From Deltaproteobacteria bacterium Ga0077539 (lineage in GTDB: Bacteria; Myxococcota_A; Polyangia; Polyangiales; Ga0077539): a stretch of 64,000 nt of DNA. Positions 51,197-60,148 of this stretch are shown here, piece after piece. The position numbers and the translations under genes were made by a program. The DNA is taken from assembly GCA_001465015.1 (NCBI GenBank), contig LNEO01000108.1, positions 62,001-126,000 on the forward strand, given 5' to 3'. Under the pieces are notes generated by a model. It did no database searches. It had not been told where the DNA came from and was given only the letters and a program-made list of their open reading frames with translations. The first letter of the stretch is position 1, and each line of letters opens with the position of its first letter.

Positions 51197-52458
51197 CCGA
51201 CAACCACGCTGAGCTCCGCCGCGCACCCGAAATCAAGTCTCGCGGAATCGGTCGGTCGCCGCTCCTGGCGATCTTTCTCGTCGTGCTCGTCGACGTGTTC
51301 GGGATGACGCTCGTGATCCCGCTGCTCGGCCCGTACGCCGAGCGATTTCACGCGTCCCCGCTGCAAGCGACGCTGCTCGTGAGCGTCTACGCCGCGTGCA
51401 TGCTCGTCTCGGGCCCGATCCTCGGGGCGTTGAGCGATCGGTACGGTCGAAAGCGACTCTTGCTGCTCTCGCAGCTCGGCACGCTCGTGGGCTTCGTGAT
51501 GCTCGCCCGCGCCGAGACCCTCGCGATGATCTTCGTCGCTCGCGCGATCGACGGCGCGACCGCGGGCAACCTGTCGCTGGCGCAAGCGTACGTGAGCGAT
51601 CGAACCAAGCCCGAGGACCGCACGTCAGCGTTCGCGCTGATCGGAATCGCGTTCGGCGTGGGGTTCTTCATCGGCCCGTGGATCACTGGAATGCTCGTTC
51701 GAACGAGCTTCACCGCGCCGATCTGGCTCGCGGCGGGGCTGTCTCTGACGAGCATCGTCTGCACGCTTCTCTTGCTCGAGGGCGGCCTGCCGCCGCAGCG
51801 CGCGGGTGGTGACGAGGGACCCGCAGGACGCAGGTTGTCGCTGCTCTCGTGGGGCTCGTACGCGCCGTTCTTTCGGCGCCCGATCCTCCGCGGCGTGCTC
51901 TTCGAGCACCTGGCGTACTCCTTCGCGTTCACGTCGTTCACCTCGGGGTTCGCGCTGTTCGCCGAGCGCACGTACCGACACAACGGACAGTTCTTCACGC
52001 CGCGCGAGGTGGGTTACGCCTTCGCGTATGCTGGCTTTCTCGGGATCGTCTTGCAGGGAGGAATGCTTCGACGTCTGACTCGGCGCTACGGCGAGGGACG
52101 GCTCATTCGCGCGGCCTTCATCAGCAACGTGGTCGGCTACGCGGTGCTCGCGGCGTTTCCGACGACGGCTGGGCTCGTCGCAGCGACGACCATCACGGCC
52201 TTCGGCAACGGGACGCTCCGTCCGAGCCTGTCGGGCCTCGCGAGCCAACACGCAGAGGCGCACGAGCAGGGGATCGTGCTCGGCCTGGTGCAATCGCTGA
52301 GCTCCATCGCGTCGATCCTCGCGCCGTTCGCGTCGGGGATCTTGATCGAGCGCCGCTACTTGATTGCGTGGGCCGCGTTGCCGGGCGTGATCGCGCTGGT
52401 CGGCCTCGCGCTCGGGCGACGAGGCTCGGCGCTCACGATTCGCGAGTCGTCACGGTAG
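51193..52458 (+). CDS. MFS transporter, TetA/Bmr-like drug:H+ antiporter type
   Basis: The 421-aa protein starts at GTG 51193 and has about 12 transmembrane helices. Motif A is GALSDRYGRKRLLL between TM2 and TM3. Other features are IDGATAGNLSLAQAYVSD in TM4-5 and GVGFFIGPWITG in TM5, typical of 12-TM efflux carriers. The substrate cannot be told. Coupling to a truncated haemoglobin is unusual and may hint at stress-linked export. Its last nine bases overlap the convergent lipoprotein gene. Confidence 0.9.
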   Translation: MTDNHAELRRAPEIKSRGIGRSPLLAIFLVVLVDVFGMTLVIPLLGPYAERFHASPLQATLLVSVYAACMLVSGPILGALSDRYGRKRLLLLSQLGTLVGFVMLARAETLAMIFVARAIDGATAGNLSLAQAYVSDRTKPEDRTSAFALIGIAFGVGFFIGPWITGMLVRTSFTAPIWLAAGLSLTSIVCTLLLLEGGLPPQRAGGDEGPAGRRLSLLSWGSYAPFFRRPILRGVLFEHLAYSFAFTSFTSGFALFAERTYRHNGQFFTPREVGYAFAYAGFLGIVLQGGMLRRLTRRYGEGRLIRAAFISNVVGYAVLAAFPTTAGLVAATTITAFGNGTLRPSLSGLASQHAEAHEQGIVLGLVQSLSSIASILAPFASGILIERRYLIAWAALPGVIALVGLALGRRGSALTIRESSR

Positions 52459-53319
52459 AGCTTCGAAATCTTCAGGGCTGCGGGGAAAGAACTTCGGCCC
52501 GAAGAAGTAGCTCACGATTCCGGTGACGTTGCGGACACGCGTGAAGTTCAGGCGGCGCAGCGCCGCGTCGTAGAGCGGGCGACCGGTGCGGTCTTGCAGC
52601 GGTCCGAGCTGCGGCGCGAGGTTCAGCCCGCCGACCATTCGGATCTCCCCTCGATTGGCATCGCCGCCAGTCGGGGTCTCGAGCATGACCTCGCCCGTGA
52701 TCCGGACGAGGACGCCGACGTACCGGTCGCCTCCCTCGATGATCTGCTGCACCGTGGCGGGGACGATCACCGGCTCGATGCCCGTGCCGATTCGCTCGAC
52801 GCCCGTCCGAGAAAACTCAGGCAGCGTTCGATCGGTAAAGGTGCACGGCGGCCTCGGAGGCGCGCAGCAAGGCGTGCAATTGAACTCGTCGTAGCTGCCG
52901 CCGCCCACGGATACGATGTCACCGACCAGCAACGTCGAGCCCGTGGGAATGGTCGACGGGGCGAAGAGTTGTACGCCGCACACCCTCCGTCCGTCCGGCA
53001 TCGGGGCGCAGCCATTGAACATCGGATCGTTGACGACCTCTTGGACCCAGATGTCCCCCGTCTCGCCTCGCGGCTCGAGGTGCGAATCAATGGCTGTCAC
53101 CACGACGTTGCTCACCGCCACTCGTCCGCCCACGCGAGGACGCGAGGCGATGTCGGCCTGGCGATACGTCGCGAGCCTTTCGCCTCGGGGCGTAGGCATG
53201 TTGCACGAGTTCTGGTCGATTTCTCCGCAACGACGCGCCAAGGTGTCGAGGGGAGTGGAGCACGAGAGCGCTCCAACAAGGACCGGCGCGAGCGCGAGTA
53301 GGATGCGAGTCGAGGCCAC
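52450..53319 (-). CDS. Lipoprotein of unknown function, possible OB-fold repeats
   Basis: The 289-aa protein starts at GTG 53319-53317 (ASTRILLALAPVLVGALSC, a lipoprotein signal). Two beta-rich segments (GRVAVSNVVVTAIDSHLEPR to SVGGGSY, and YVGVLVRITGEVMLETPTGG to the end) resemble tandem OB-like folds of secreted proteins. Cys clusters (CTPCCAPPRPPC) lie between. No family named. Confidence 0.7.
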   Translation of the reverse strand: MASTRILLALAPVLVGALSCSTPLDTLARRCGEIDQNSCNMPTPRGERLATYRQADIASRPRVGGRVAVSNVVVTAIDSHLEPRGETGDIWVQEVVNDPMFNGCAPMPDGRRVCGVQLFAPSTIPTGSTLLVGDIVSVGGGSYDEFNCTPCCAPPRPPCTFTDRTLPEFSRTGVERIGTGIEPVIVPATVQQIIEGGDRYVGVLVRITGEVMLETPTGGDANRGEIRMVGGLNLAPQLGPLQDRTGRPLYDAALRRLNFTRVRNVTGIVSYFFGPKFFPRSPEDFEALP

Positions 53320-53438
53320 GGCAGCGGCCCGAGAATGTACCAGCGACCTCGCGACGCAAGAACGGCAATCGATCGAAGCTCTTGTGACGAGCGCATCTCT
53401 TGCCGAGCGCGGCGGGGTCCTTCGGTTCGCGCTGCGGC

Positions 53439-53468
53439 TTGACCCTCGGGTTGGCCCGTGACTACCGT
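53439..53468 (+). promoter_or_regulatory. Candidate hisS promoter
   Basis: TTGACC (53439-53444), an 18-bp spacer and TACCGT (53463-53468) form the clearest sigma-70-like pair upstream of hisS. It would give a leader of about 75 bases, in which no T-box or attenuator is evident. Confidence 0.45.
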
Positions 53469-53551
53469 CCGCGCCGTTTGGAGAGCGCGCCGGGCAGCGA
53501 AACCCCCGCCCGTGACGCGTCTCTACTGAAAATTCTCTGGTGAAAGTGTCC

Positions 53552-54886
53552 ATGGGCAACGAGTCGAGCGGCGGAGGGACGAAGGGTCAACGGGGGGTGG
53601 AGTCCGTTCCGGGAATGAACGACGTTTTGCCGAAGGACGTCGGCCGCTGGCGCGCGCTCGAAGAGCGCTTTCGCGGCCAGTGCGAGCGCTTCGGATTCGG
53701 CGAAATTCGCACGCCAATGTGCGAGTACACCGAGCTGTTCGCCCGCGGCATCGGCGAAGAGACCGACGTGGTCGCCAAGGAGATGTACACCTTCGAGGAC
53801 CGCGGCGGCCGATCGCTGACCCTCCGCCCCGAAGGCACCGCGAGCGCGGTGCGCGCGTACCTCGAGCACCGGGTGAGCAACGTCGGCGGCGTCGCGCGCT
53901 GGTACTACGTCGGACCGATGTTTCGCGGCGAGCGACCGGCGAAAGGGCGCTACCGACAGTTTCATCAGGTGGGCGCTGAGGTGTATGGCGACCCGGGGCC
54001 GATGGTGGACGCCGAGCTCGTCGACCTGGCCTATAGTTTTGTGACTTCGCTTGGAATTTCGCAGGCGAAGGTGCGCATCAACTCGCTCGGCTCCGGCGAC
54101 ACCAAGCGCCGCTACGCCGAGGCGCTGCGCGAGTACTACAAGCCCCTCGCGGACAAGCTCTCGCCCGATAGCCAGCGCCGCATCGAGACGAATCCGCTGC
54201 GCATCCTCGACTCCAAGGCGCGCGAAGACGTCGCGCTCCGCGCGGGGGCGCCGAAGTTGATGGAGCTGCTCGGCGACGAGGACCGCGCTCACTTCGACCG
54301 CGTGCAGGGCGCGCTGACCGCCCTCGGAACGCCGTTCGAGGTCGACGCGACCATCATCCGCGGACTCGACTACTACTCGCGCACGATCTTCGAGATCACC
54401 GACACAAGCGGCGCCCTCGGCGCGCAAGACGCCCTCGGCGGCGGCGGCCGGTACGACGGTCTGATCGAGCAGCTCGGCGGAAAGAGCACGCCCGCCGTCG
54501 GCTTCGCCCTCGGCGTCGAGCGGCTGCTCATCGCCGCGCCCGAGTCGTCGCTGAAGGCCCGCACTGTGGCCTCGTGCGCGGTGTTCGCGGTCGATCGCGA
54601 CGAACCCGAACGCGTGCAGCGCGCGGCGCTCGCGATCGCGAAGGAGCTGCGCAACGCGGGCTTCGTCGTCCACGTCGACACGCGCTTCGGCAAGCTCGAT
54701 CGGCAGTTTCAGCACGCCGAGCGCGTCGGCGCGACGTGCGCCGTGGTCGTCGGCAAACAAGAGCTCGACAACGGCCGCGTCGAGCTGCGCGAGCTCGACA
54801 CGAGGCAGCAGTACGCGGTGCAGCGCGAGGCGATCGCCTCGAAGGTCGCCGAGGTCCTCGCCAAGAGCGGGAGCACCGGCGGATGA
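53552..54886 (+). CDS. hisS: Histidyl-tRNA synthetase
   Basis: It charges tRNA-His. The 444-aa protein shows the class II core: GMNDVLPKDVGRW, TFEDRGGRSLTLRPEGTASA (motif 2 region), FHQVGAEVYG, the HisA motif RGLDYYSRTIFEI, and GGGGRYDGLIEQLGGKSTPA then GFALGVERLL (motif 3). The anticodon-binding domain fills about 350-444. An in-frame GTG at 53540 would add four residues; ATG 53552 is preferred but not proven. The stop overlaps the next gene's start (ATGA). Confidence 0.97.
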   Translation: MGNESSGGGTKGQRGVESVPGMNDVLPKDVGRWRALEERFRGQCERFGFGEIRTPMCEYTELFARGIGEETDVVAKEMYTFEDRGGRSLTLRPEGTASAVRAYLEHRVSNVGGVARWYYVGPMFRGERPAKGRYRQFHQVGAEVYGDPGPMVDAELVDLAYSFVTSLGISQAKVRINSLGSGDTKRRYAEALREYYKPLADKLSPDSQRRIETNPLRILDSKAREDVALRAGAPKLMELLGDEDRAHFDRVQGALTALGTPFEVDATIIRGLDYYSRTIFEITDTSGALGAQDALGGGGRYDGLIEQLGGKSTPAVGFALGVERLLIAAPESSLKARTVASCAVFAVDRDEPERVQRAALAIAKELRNAGFVVHVDTRFGKLDRQFQHAERVGATCAVVVGKQELDNGRVELRELDTRQQYAVQREAIASKVAEVLAKSGSTGG

Positions 54887-56820
54887 ACGTTCGCGTCAGG
54901 AAGCACCGCGCCGACGCCCGTCGCGCTGGCGTGGTCGGCGCGGCGGTCGCGTACGCGCTGATGGGTTCGAGCGCCTTTGCGCAGAGCACGCCGCCCGGCG
55001 ATGCGGGAGCGCAGCCGCAATCGGACGCGGGCGGAGCCGCTGCTGAGGGCGGAGCTCCGCTCCCCGATCCCGTCGACGAGCCAGCAGAGCCGCAACGGCA
55101 GGACCCCGAGGTCGACGGCTCGGGCACGCGCGGCGCGAACGAAGGCGCAGCCGGAGCGGCGGGGCGAGCTGCCCCCGCGGACGACGCAGCGGAGACGCGC
55201 GAGGCCCCGCTCACCGACGAGCAACGAGCTCGAATGATTCCGAGCGGCGGCGAGCTGCCGGACCCCAACGATCGCGCGCCTCGGCGGTTCTTCTTTCCCC
55301 CGTACCTTCGCGAGTGGGGACGCGATCACGACACGACGGTGCTGTTTCCGTTCTATTGGAACAGCCGCGTCCGCGATTCGCGCTGGCTGCTGATCCCTCC
55401 CTACTATCGGCTGCGCTCGCGAACGGCCAACACTGACGCGTTTTTCCCGCTGTTTTACCACGGGACAGGCACGAGCGCCGACGGGTCGAACTACTCGACC
55501 ACCGTCGTGCCGCCCGTCTGGGTTCATCGTACGCGCGGCCCCGATCGAGCGAGGTCCCTCGCCGTCGGCGCGTTTCCGTTGTTCTCGTACTACGAGAACT
55601 TCGGCACCAACGGCAGGCTCCAAGGCGAACACCTGATCATTCCAGCGCTGCTGACCTTTCATCGCTGGAGTCGAACGAGCCAGCACACGATCACGCCGCT
55701 CTTTCAGTACATCCGCGACGGATCGAGCACGACGTGGACCGCCGGACCGGTCGTGCCGCTCGTGGCGCGACACACCTCACCGAACCTGCGCTGGACCCTC
55801 GTCTGGCCGGCGCTCTTTTTTCAGCGCAACGACCTGCTCAACGACCGGCACCTCACGGTCGTTGGTCCGTTCTGGACCGAGCGGACCGCGACGAGCCTCT
55901 CGGTCAACCTGGCGCCGTTGTTCTTTCACTCGCACGACCGAACGTCCTCGCGAACGACGGTGTTTCCGCTGTTTCACACCGAGTCGTCGCGAGAGCACTT
56001 CACGTTCGCGACGCTGCTCGGCGGCTACACGCGAGTGCGCGACGAGAGCACGCTCATCCTGCCGTTTTATCAAAACCATCGCGGCGTCTCGAGCTTCGAC
56101 GCCGTCGCGCCCTTGTTCTATTACGGCCGCGATCCGCGCACCGGATCGAGCACCGTTCAGGTGCTCAACTTCGTGCACAACCGCCGCCCGACCGGGAGCA
56201 CGACCGTGTTCTTCCCGCTCTTCGCGCACATCCACGAAGCCGGTCGCTTCGACACGACGATCACGCCGATCTTCGGGCACAGCTACGATCAAACCCGTCG
56301 CTCGCGCATCGTCGTCGCCGCCAACGTTCACTACGAGTCGTCGCCCGAACACCGCGTCGTCAACGTCTACCCGATCTTCTACTCAGCCGCGGGTCGACGC
56401 TGGCATCACAACGTGTTCTTCCCCTTCGTCTGGGACATCGGAAACCAGGACGAAGGCCGGCAAACCACGGTGATCTTCCCGTTCTACGCGAACGTCGGCG
56501 ATCGGCGCGGCTACACGCGGTGGGCGTTTCCAGATGTGTTCTGGTGGCGACACGGAAGCGGAGAATCGCTCTCGTGGGGCTACGACATCGCGCCGTTCTT
56601 TCAGTACGGCGAGCCGCGTCGAGGCGACTACTACTGGACCGTGCTCTACGGACTTGCTGGTTTTCGACGGCAAGGAAACTACGAGCAGACGCGAGTCTTC
56701 TGGGCGACGATCAACCATCGCAGACCGCCGTCGGGTCGCGCGTCGGACGAGCAAGACTCCTCGGGTCCGAGGCGCGCGAACGCCGAGCGCGTCGACCGCG
56801 ATGTCGTCGTCGATCTGTAA
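54883..56820 (+). CDS. Exported FPLF/FPFY-repeat protein, probably beta-rich envelope protein
   Basis: The 645-aa protein starts at ATG 54883, overlapping the hisS stop. It has a signal peptide (GVVGAAVAYALMGSSAFAQ) and a Pro/Ala/Gly/Glu linker to about residue 120. Then come at least twelve units of 30-50 residues built around aromatic strands: TTVLFPFYWNSR, DAFFPLFYHG, AVGAFPLFSYYEN, TTVFPLFHTES, LILPFYQNHRG, VFFPLFAHIHE, NVYPIFYSAAG, NVFFPFVWDIG, TVIFPFYANVGD, DIAPFFQYGEP. Alternating aromatic and polar residues suggest an outer-membrane barrel or a large propeller. I do not know the family's function. Confidence 0.8.
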   Translation: MNVRVRKHRADARRAGVVGAAVAYALMGSSAFAQSTPPGDAGAQPQSDAGGAAAEGGAPLPDPVDEPAEPQRQDPEVDGSGTRGANEGAAGAAGRAAPADDAAETREAPLTDEQRARMIPSGGELPDPNDRAPRRFFFPPYLREWGRDHDTTVLFPFYWNSRVRDSRWLLIPPYYRLRSRTANTDAFFPLFYHGTGTSADGSNYSTTVVPPVWVHRTRGPDRARSLAVGAFPLFSYYENFGTNGRLQGEHLIIPALLTFHRWSRTSQHTITPLFQYIRDGSSTTWTAGPVVPLVARHTSPNLRWTLVWPALFFQRNDLLNDRHLTVVGPFWTERTATSLSVNLAPLFFHSHDRTSSRTTVFPLFHTESSREHFTFATLLGGYTRVRDESTLILPFYQNHRGVSSFDAVAPLFYYGRDPRTGSSTVQVLNFVHNRRPTGSTTVFFPLFAHIHEAGRFDTTITPIFGHSYDQTRRSRIVVAANVHYESSPEHRVVNVYPIFYSAAGRRWHHNVFFPFVWDIGNQDEGRQTTVIFPFYANVGDRRGYTRWAFPDVFWWRHGSGESLSWGYDIAPFFQYGEPRRGDYYWTVLYGLAGFRRQGNYEQTRVFWATINHRRPPSGRASDEQDSSGPRRANAERVDRDVVVDL

Positions 56821-56937
56821 GTGATCCGGCGATTCGCGCGGCGAGATGGCGCTTCGATGGGCGGCGACGGGCGCGCGACGCGCGAGCGCTGGGGTGGCCC
56901 GATGAGTCCATCGCGGTATGCTCGCGATCGATCGTCG

Positions 56938-57525
56938 ATGCGAACCCTGACTGCACTGCTCGTCTCGTCGCTGCTCGCAGCGTGCTCTACGCCGACGCCC
57001 ACCGATGCGGCGAGCGACGCGACCGACGCGACGGCCGACCGCGCGCTCGCGGACGGCCCAGTCATTTCGGTCACGATCAACGAAATTCGCGCCACGGACG
57101 AAGACTGGGTCGAGCTGTTCAACGCGGGCTCGTCTGCGGTGGACATCAGCAACTGGGGCCTGACCGACAGCGAGCCAGACGGCGCTCCCAGGCTCGGCAA
57201 CGTCGCGCGATTTCCCGCAGGAACGAGCGTCCAACCCGGCCAATACGTGCTCGTCCTGGTCGATCAAGCGGACGCGGGCACGGGCCCACAGATGCGATGC
57301 CTCTCGGACGGCGGGCCGATGACGTGCTTTCACGGCACCTTCGGGATCAGCGCCTCCCGCGGCGAGAACGTGCACCTGATCGCGCCCACGGACCTCGTGT
57401 CCGAAACGATCAACTACCCCATGGCCGGCGCCGCTGCGGGCGAGAGCTGGGGGCGAATCCCGAATGGAACGGGTGGTTTCGCGCGCAATCGCCTTACGCC
57501 CGCTGCGCCGAATCTTCCGCCATGA
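56938..57525 (+). CDS. Lamin-tail-domain lipoprotein
   Basis: The 195-aa protein starts at ATG 56938 (MRTLTALLVSSLLAAC, lipobox). A Thr/Asp/Ala linker (TDAASDATDATADRA) leads to an LTD domain at about 42-190: VTINEIRATDEDWVELFNAG, SAVDISNWGLTDSEPDG, FPAGTSVQPGQYVLVLVDQA. LTD domains in bacteria are exported and often linked to surface or nuclease proteins; here it stands alone. The longer open frame upstream was rejected because it hides the lipoprotein signal. TATGCT at 56917-56922 is a possible -10. Confidence 0.85.
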   Translation: MRTLTALLVSSLLAACSTPTPTDAASDATDATADRALADGPVISVTINEIRATDEDWVELFNAGSSAVDISNWGLTDSEPDGAPRLGNVARFPAGTSVQPGQYVLVLVDQADAGTGPQMRCLSDGGPMTCFHGTFGISASRGENVHLIAPTDLVSETINYPMAGAAAGESWGRIPNGTGGFARNRLTPAAPNLPP

Positions 57526-57540
57526 ACACACACCGTCGCT

Positions 57541-57558
57541 TGGGAGGAGAACCTCCCA
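57541..57558 (+). terminator. Hairpin after the lamin-tail lipoprotein
   Basis: TGGGAGG-AGAA-CCTCCCA is a perfect seven-pair stem with a four-base loop, 15 bases after the stop. No U tract follows, so terminator function is uncertain. Confidence 0.45.
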
Positions 57559-57612
57559 CTCCAAACGACGCGAAATTTCCAGACAGTCGTGCGTGACGGC
57601 CGCGTGTCGGGT

Positions 57613-57618
57613 TACACT
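57613..57618 (+). promoter_or_regulatory. TACACT -10-like box
   Basis: It lies 17 bases before the kinase ATG at 57636, with TGACGG at 57594-57599 upstream. The same hexamer occurs before the genes at 18144 and 60219. Confidence 0.35.
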
Positions 57619-57635
57619 TCACAGCACGTCATTCG

Positions 57636-59165
57636 ATGGTCGCCTCCGCGCCGCAGAGCTTCGCGCACGACCTGCTGATCGGCAAACCAATCGCCGGTCG
57701 CTACCGAGTGGTGCGTCTTCTGGGTGAAGGCGGAATGGGAGCGGTCTACGAGGCTCGGCCCATCGACGGGTCCGAGACCGTGGCCATCAAAGTCCTCGCT
57801 GCACAGTACGCCGTCGACGATGTGTCGGCGCGACGCTTCATGCAGGAGGCCGAGGCCGCCGCGCGCATCGCGCACCCGAACATCGCGTACGTCACGCAGA
57901 TGGGCCGCGAGCCGTCCGGCGCGCTCTACATCGTTCAAGAGCTCTTGCGGGGAGAGGACGCGCGCACGATCCTGCAGCGACGCGGGACGCTCGGGATCGG
58001 AGAGGCGATCGCCATCGCGCTGCCGGTCGCCAGCGCGCTCGACGCCGCGCACAAGCACGGCATCCTTCACCGCGACGTCAAACCCGAGAACATCTTCGTC
58101 AGCACCGGGCCCGACGGCGCGATCCCGAAGCTCATCGACTTCGGCATCTCGAAGTTTCAAGACGCCCAGCTCGAGAACGACAAGCGCACGCAGACTGGCG
58201 TCGCGATCGGCACGCCCGATTACATGTCGCCCGAGCAGGCTCGCGCAGATCGCGCGCTCGACGGTCGGACCGACCAGTGGTCGCTCGCGACGGTGCTCTT
58301 CGAACTGCTCACCGCGCGACCGCCGTACGTCGCGCAAACCGCGACGCTGGTGCTCACCAAGATCATCACCGAGCAGCCGCCTCGGATCGAGCTGTTCGTC
58401 CCGGACATTCCTCCGACGGTCGCCGCGGTGATCCATCGCGCGCTCGATACCGATCGAGACAAGCGCTACCACGACATGGCCGCGTTCGCGGACGCGTTGT
58501 CCAAGTCCGCGCTCGACGCCGGCATCTCGATCGACTTGCCCGAGATCTTCATCCCGGGCGAAGACGAGCCTGTCCGCCGCCGCTCTCGCATCGCGAGCGC
58601 GGAGGTTCGCACGCCGGCCCTGCCCAAGGCGCCGAGCTCTTCCGAGGGTCTGACCGATCCTCCCACGACGCTGTTCACCCAGCCGACTTCGCACTATCAA
58701 GCACCCACGCATTCGCCGCTCTCAGCGCCGCCGGCGAGCCAACCACAAGGGTCGCCAACCGCAGGTCCTCCGTTGCCGTCGGTCGTGCTCGACGACAGCG
58801 CCTTCGTCGACCCGCGACGCGGAATCAAAGCGCTCGGGACGATCTTCGTCGTGATCCTGCTCGCAGCGCTCGGAGGCGTCGGTTGGTACGCGTACAGCGA
58901 GCGGCAACGCTCGACGCTTCCGCCCGTCGACCAGAGCGCGCAGCGGCACACCACGCACGTTGCCGACAGTCGTCCCGATCGAACGCCGCGCGCGAACGCA
59001 CACGCCCCCGTAGCGACAACCGACTCGGGTCTCCCGCTCAACAGCGCCACGAACGGCACGCCGCGGTCCTCGGTTCGCTCCAACCGCCCCGTCCGCAACA
59101 ACCGCACGATCCACCACATTCGCCGCAACGGTCTGACGATTCAGCGGCAGTATCGGGAGCGCTGA
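57636..59165 (+). CDS. Membrane Ser/Thr protein kinase
   Basis: The 509-aa protein is a Hanks-type kinase: GEGGMG (30-35), Lys52, HRDVKPEN (145-152), DFG (168-170), GTPDYMSPEQ. A Pro/Ser/Thr/Gln-rich juxtamembrane stretch (about 300-390) leads to one transmembrane helix near 397-418 (LGTIFVVILLAALGGVGWYA). The outside part is short and basic (SNRPVRNNRTIHHIRRNGL), with no PEGA domain, unlike the kinase at 25481. The TPR/PEGA protein that follows one base later may supply the sensor part in trans (inference). Confidence 0.93.
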   Translation: MVASAPQSFAHDLLIGKPIAGRYRVVRLLGEGGMGAVYEARPIDGSETVAIKVLAAQYAVDDVSARRFMQEAEAAARIAHPNIAYVTQMGREPSGALYIVQELLRGEDARTILQRRGTLGIGEAIAIALPVASALDAAHKHGILHRDVKPENIFVSTGPDGAIPKLIDFGISKFQDAQLENDKRTQTGVAIGTPDYMSPEQARADRALDGRTDQWSLATVLFELLTARPPYVAQTATLVLTKIITEQPPRIELFVPDIPPTVAAVIHRALDTDRDKRYHDMAAFADALSKSALDAGISIDLPEIFIPGEDEPVRRRSRIASAEVRTPALPKAPSSSEGLTDPPTTLFTQPTSHYQAPTHSPLSAPPASQPQGSPTAGPPLPSVVLDDSAFVDPRRGIKALGTIFVVILLAALGGVGWYAYSERQRSTLPPVDQSAQRHTTHVADSRPDRTPRANAHAPVATTDSGLPLNSATNGTPRSSVRSNRPVRNNRTIHHIRRNGLTIQRQYRER

Positions 59166-59166
59166 G

Positions 59167-60096
59167 TTGCGTCGTGTCGCCTTCGCTGGGCTCTATCTCG
59201 CGACCCTGGCGTGCGCGGCGCTGCCGCTGATCGATGCGAGAGCAGCGCACGCGCAGCGCGCGCCGAACCCTGCGCGCGAAGCGTTCGAGCGGGGAATCAG
59301 CGCGCTCGAAGCGCAGCGATACGTCGACGCGCTCGCTGCGTTCGAAGACAGCTATCGCCTGCGTCCGTCGCCGGTCGCGCTCTACAACGTCGCCGTCGCG
59401 CAGCGCGGGCTCGGTCGAATTCGAGACGCGATCCAGACGTTCGAGCGCTACCTCGCCGCGCCAGAGCGAGGGATCGATCGCGCAAGGCTGCAGTCCATTC
59501 GATCCGAGCTCGACGCGCTGCGCGGGCAGGTCGTCACGCTTCGCCTGACGGTAGCGCCCGCCAACGCGGCGCTGCTGGTCGACGGCAGGCCGATGGGCGA
59601 CAACCGCGCGAACGCGCTCTTGCTCGATCCGGGTCGGCACGTCATCGAAGTGAGCGCCGAAGGGTATCGAACCTCGCGACGCGAGGTCGACCTGCGCCCC
59701 GCGACGACGGTCGTGCTCGATGTGACGCTCGAGTCGCTCGGACTCGGGCGACTCGTGGTGAGCTCCTCGGTTTCGTCCTCGGTGATTCGCGTCGATGGCA
59801 GAGAGGTGGGCACGGGCTCGATCGATCGGCTGATCGCGCCCGGTGAGCACGAGGTCGAGGTTCGCGCGCGTCGCTTCGACGTGTTTCGACGAACGGTGCG
59901 AGTCACGAGCGACAACGTCGTTCGCATCGACGCGAGGCTGGCCGGCGAAGGTTCGGGGACGCGAGCGTGGCTCATCCCCACGATGATCGCTGCGGGCGTG
60001 CTGGCAGCAGGCGCTATCACCTTCGCGATTATCTACGAGACCGCCCCTGCGGCGCCGCGCTCTGTGGGTTGGGGCGAGTTTCCCATTCCACGTTGA
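59167..60096 (+). CDS. Exported TPR/PEGA protein with C-terminal membrane helix
   Basis: The 309-aa protein opens at TTG 59167, one base after the kinase stop; GTG 59173 is an alternative. Signal: FAGLYLATLACAALPLIDAR, cleaved near AHAQ. TPR-like region about 35-115 (FERGISALEAQRYVDALAAF, RLRPSPVALYNVAVAQRGLG). PEGA repeats at about 120-190 (LRLTVAPANAALLVDGRPMG) and 195-262 (LGRLVVSSSVSSSVIRVDGR). A hydrophobic helix (LIPTMIAAGVLAAGAITFAI) lies near the end. It is clearly co-transcribed with the kinase. Confidence 0.82.
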   Translation: MRRVAFAGLYLATLACAALPLIDARAAHAQRAPNPAREAFERGISALEAQRYVDALAAFEDSYRLRPSPVALYNVAVAQRGLGRIRDAIQTFERYLAAPERGIDRARLQSIRSELDALRGQVVTLRLTVAPANAALLVDGRPMGDNRANALLLDPGRHVIEVSAEGYRTSRREVDLRPATTVVLDVTLESLGLGRLVVSSSVSSSVIRVDGREVGTGSIDRLIAPGEHEVEVRARRFDVFRRTVRVTSDNVVRIDARLAGEGSGTRAWLIPTMIAAGVLAAGAITFAIIYETAPAAPRSVGWGEFPIPR

Positions 60097-60148
60097 AGCG
60101 TGGAAGCACGCCCGGAGCACACTGCCGAAAAGCACTCCGCGAAGCGCA

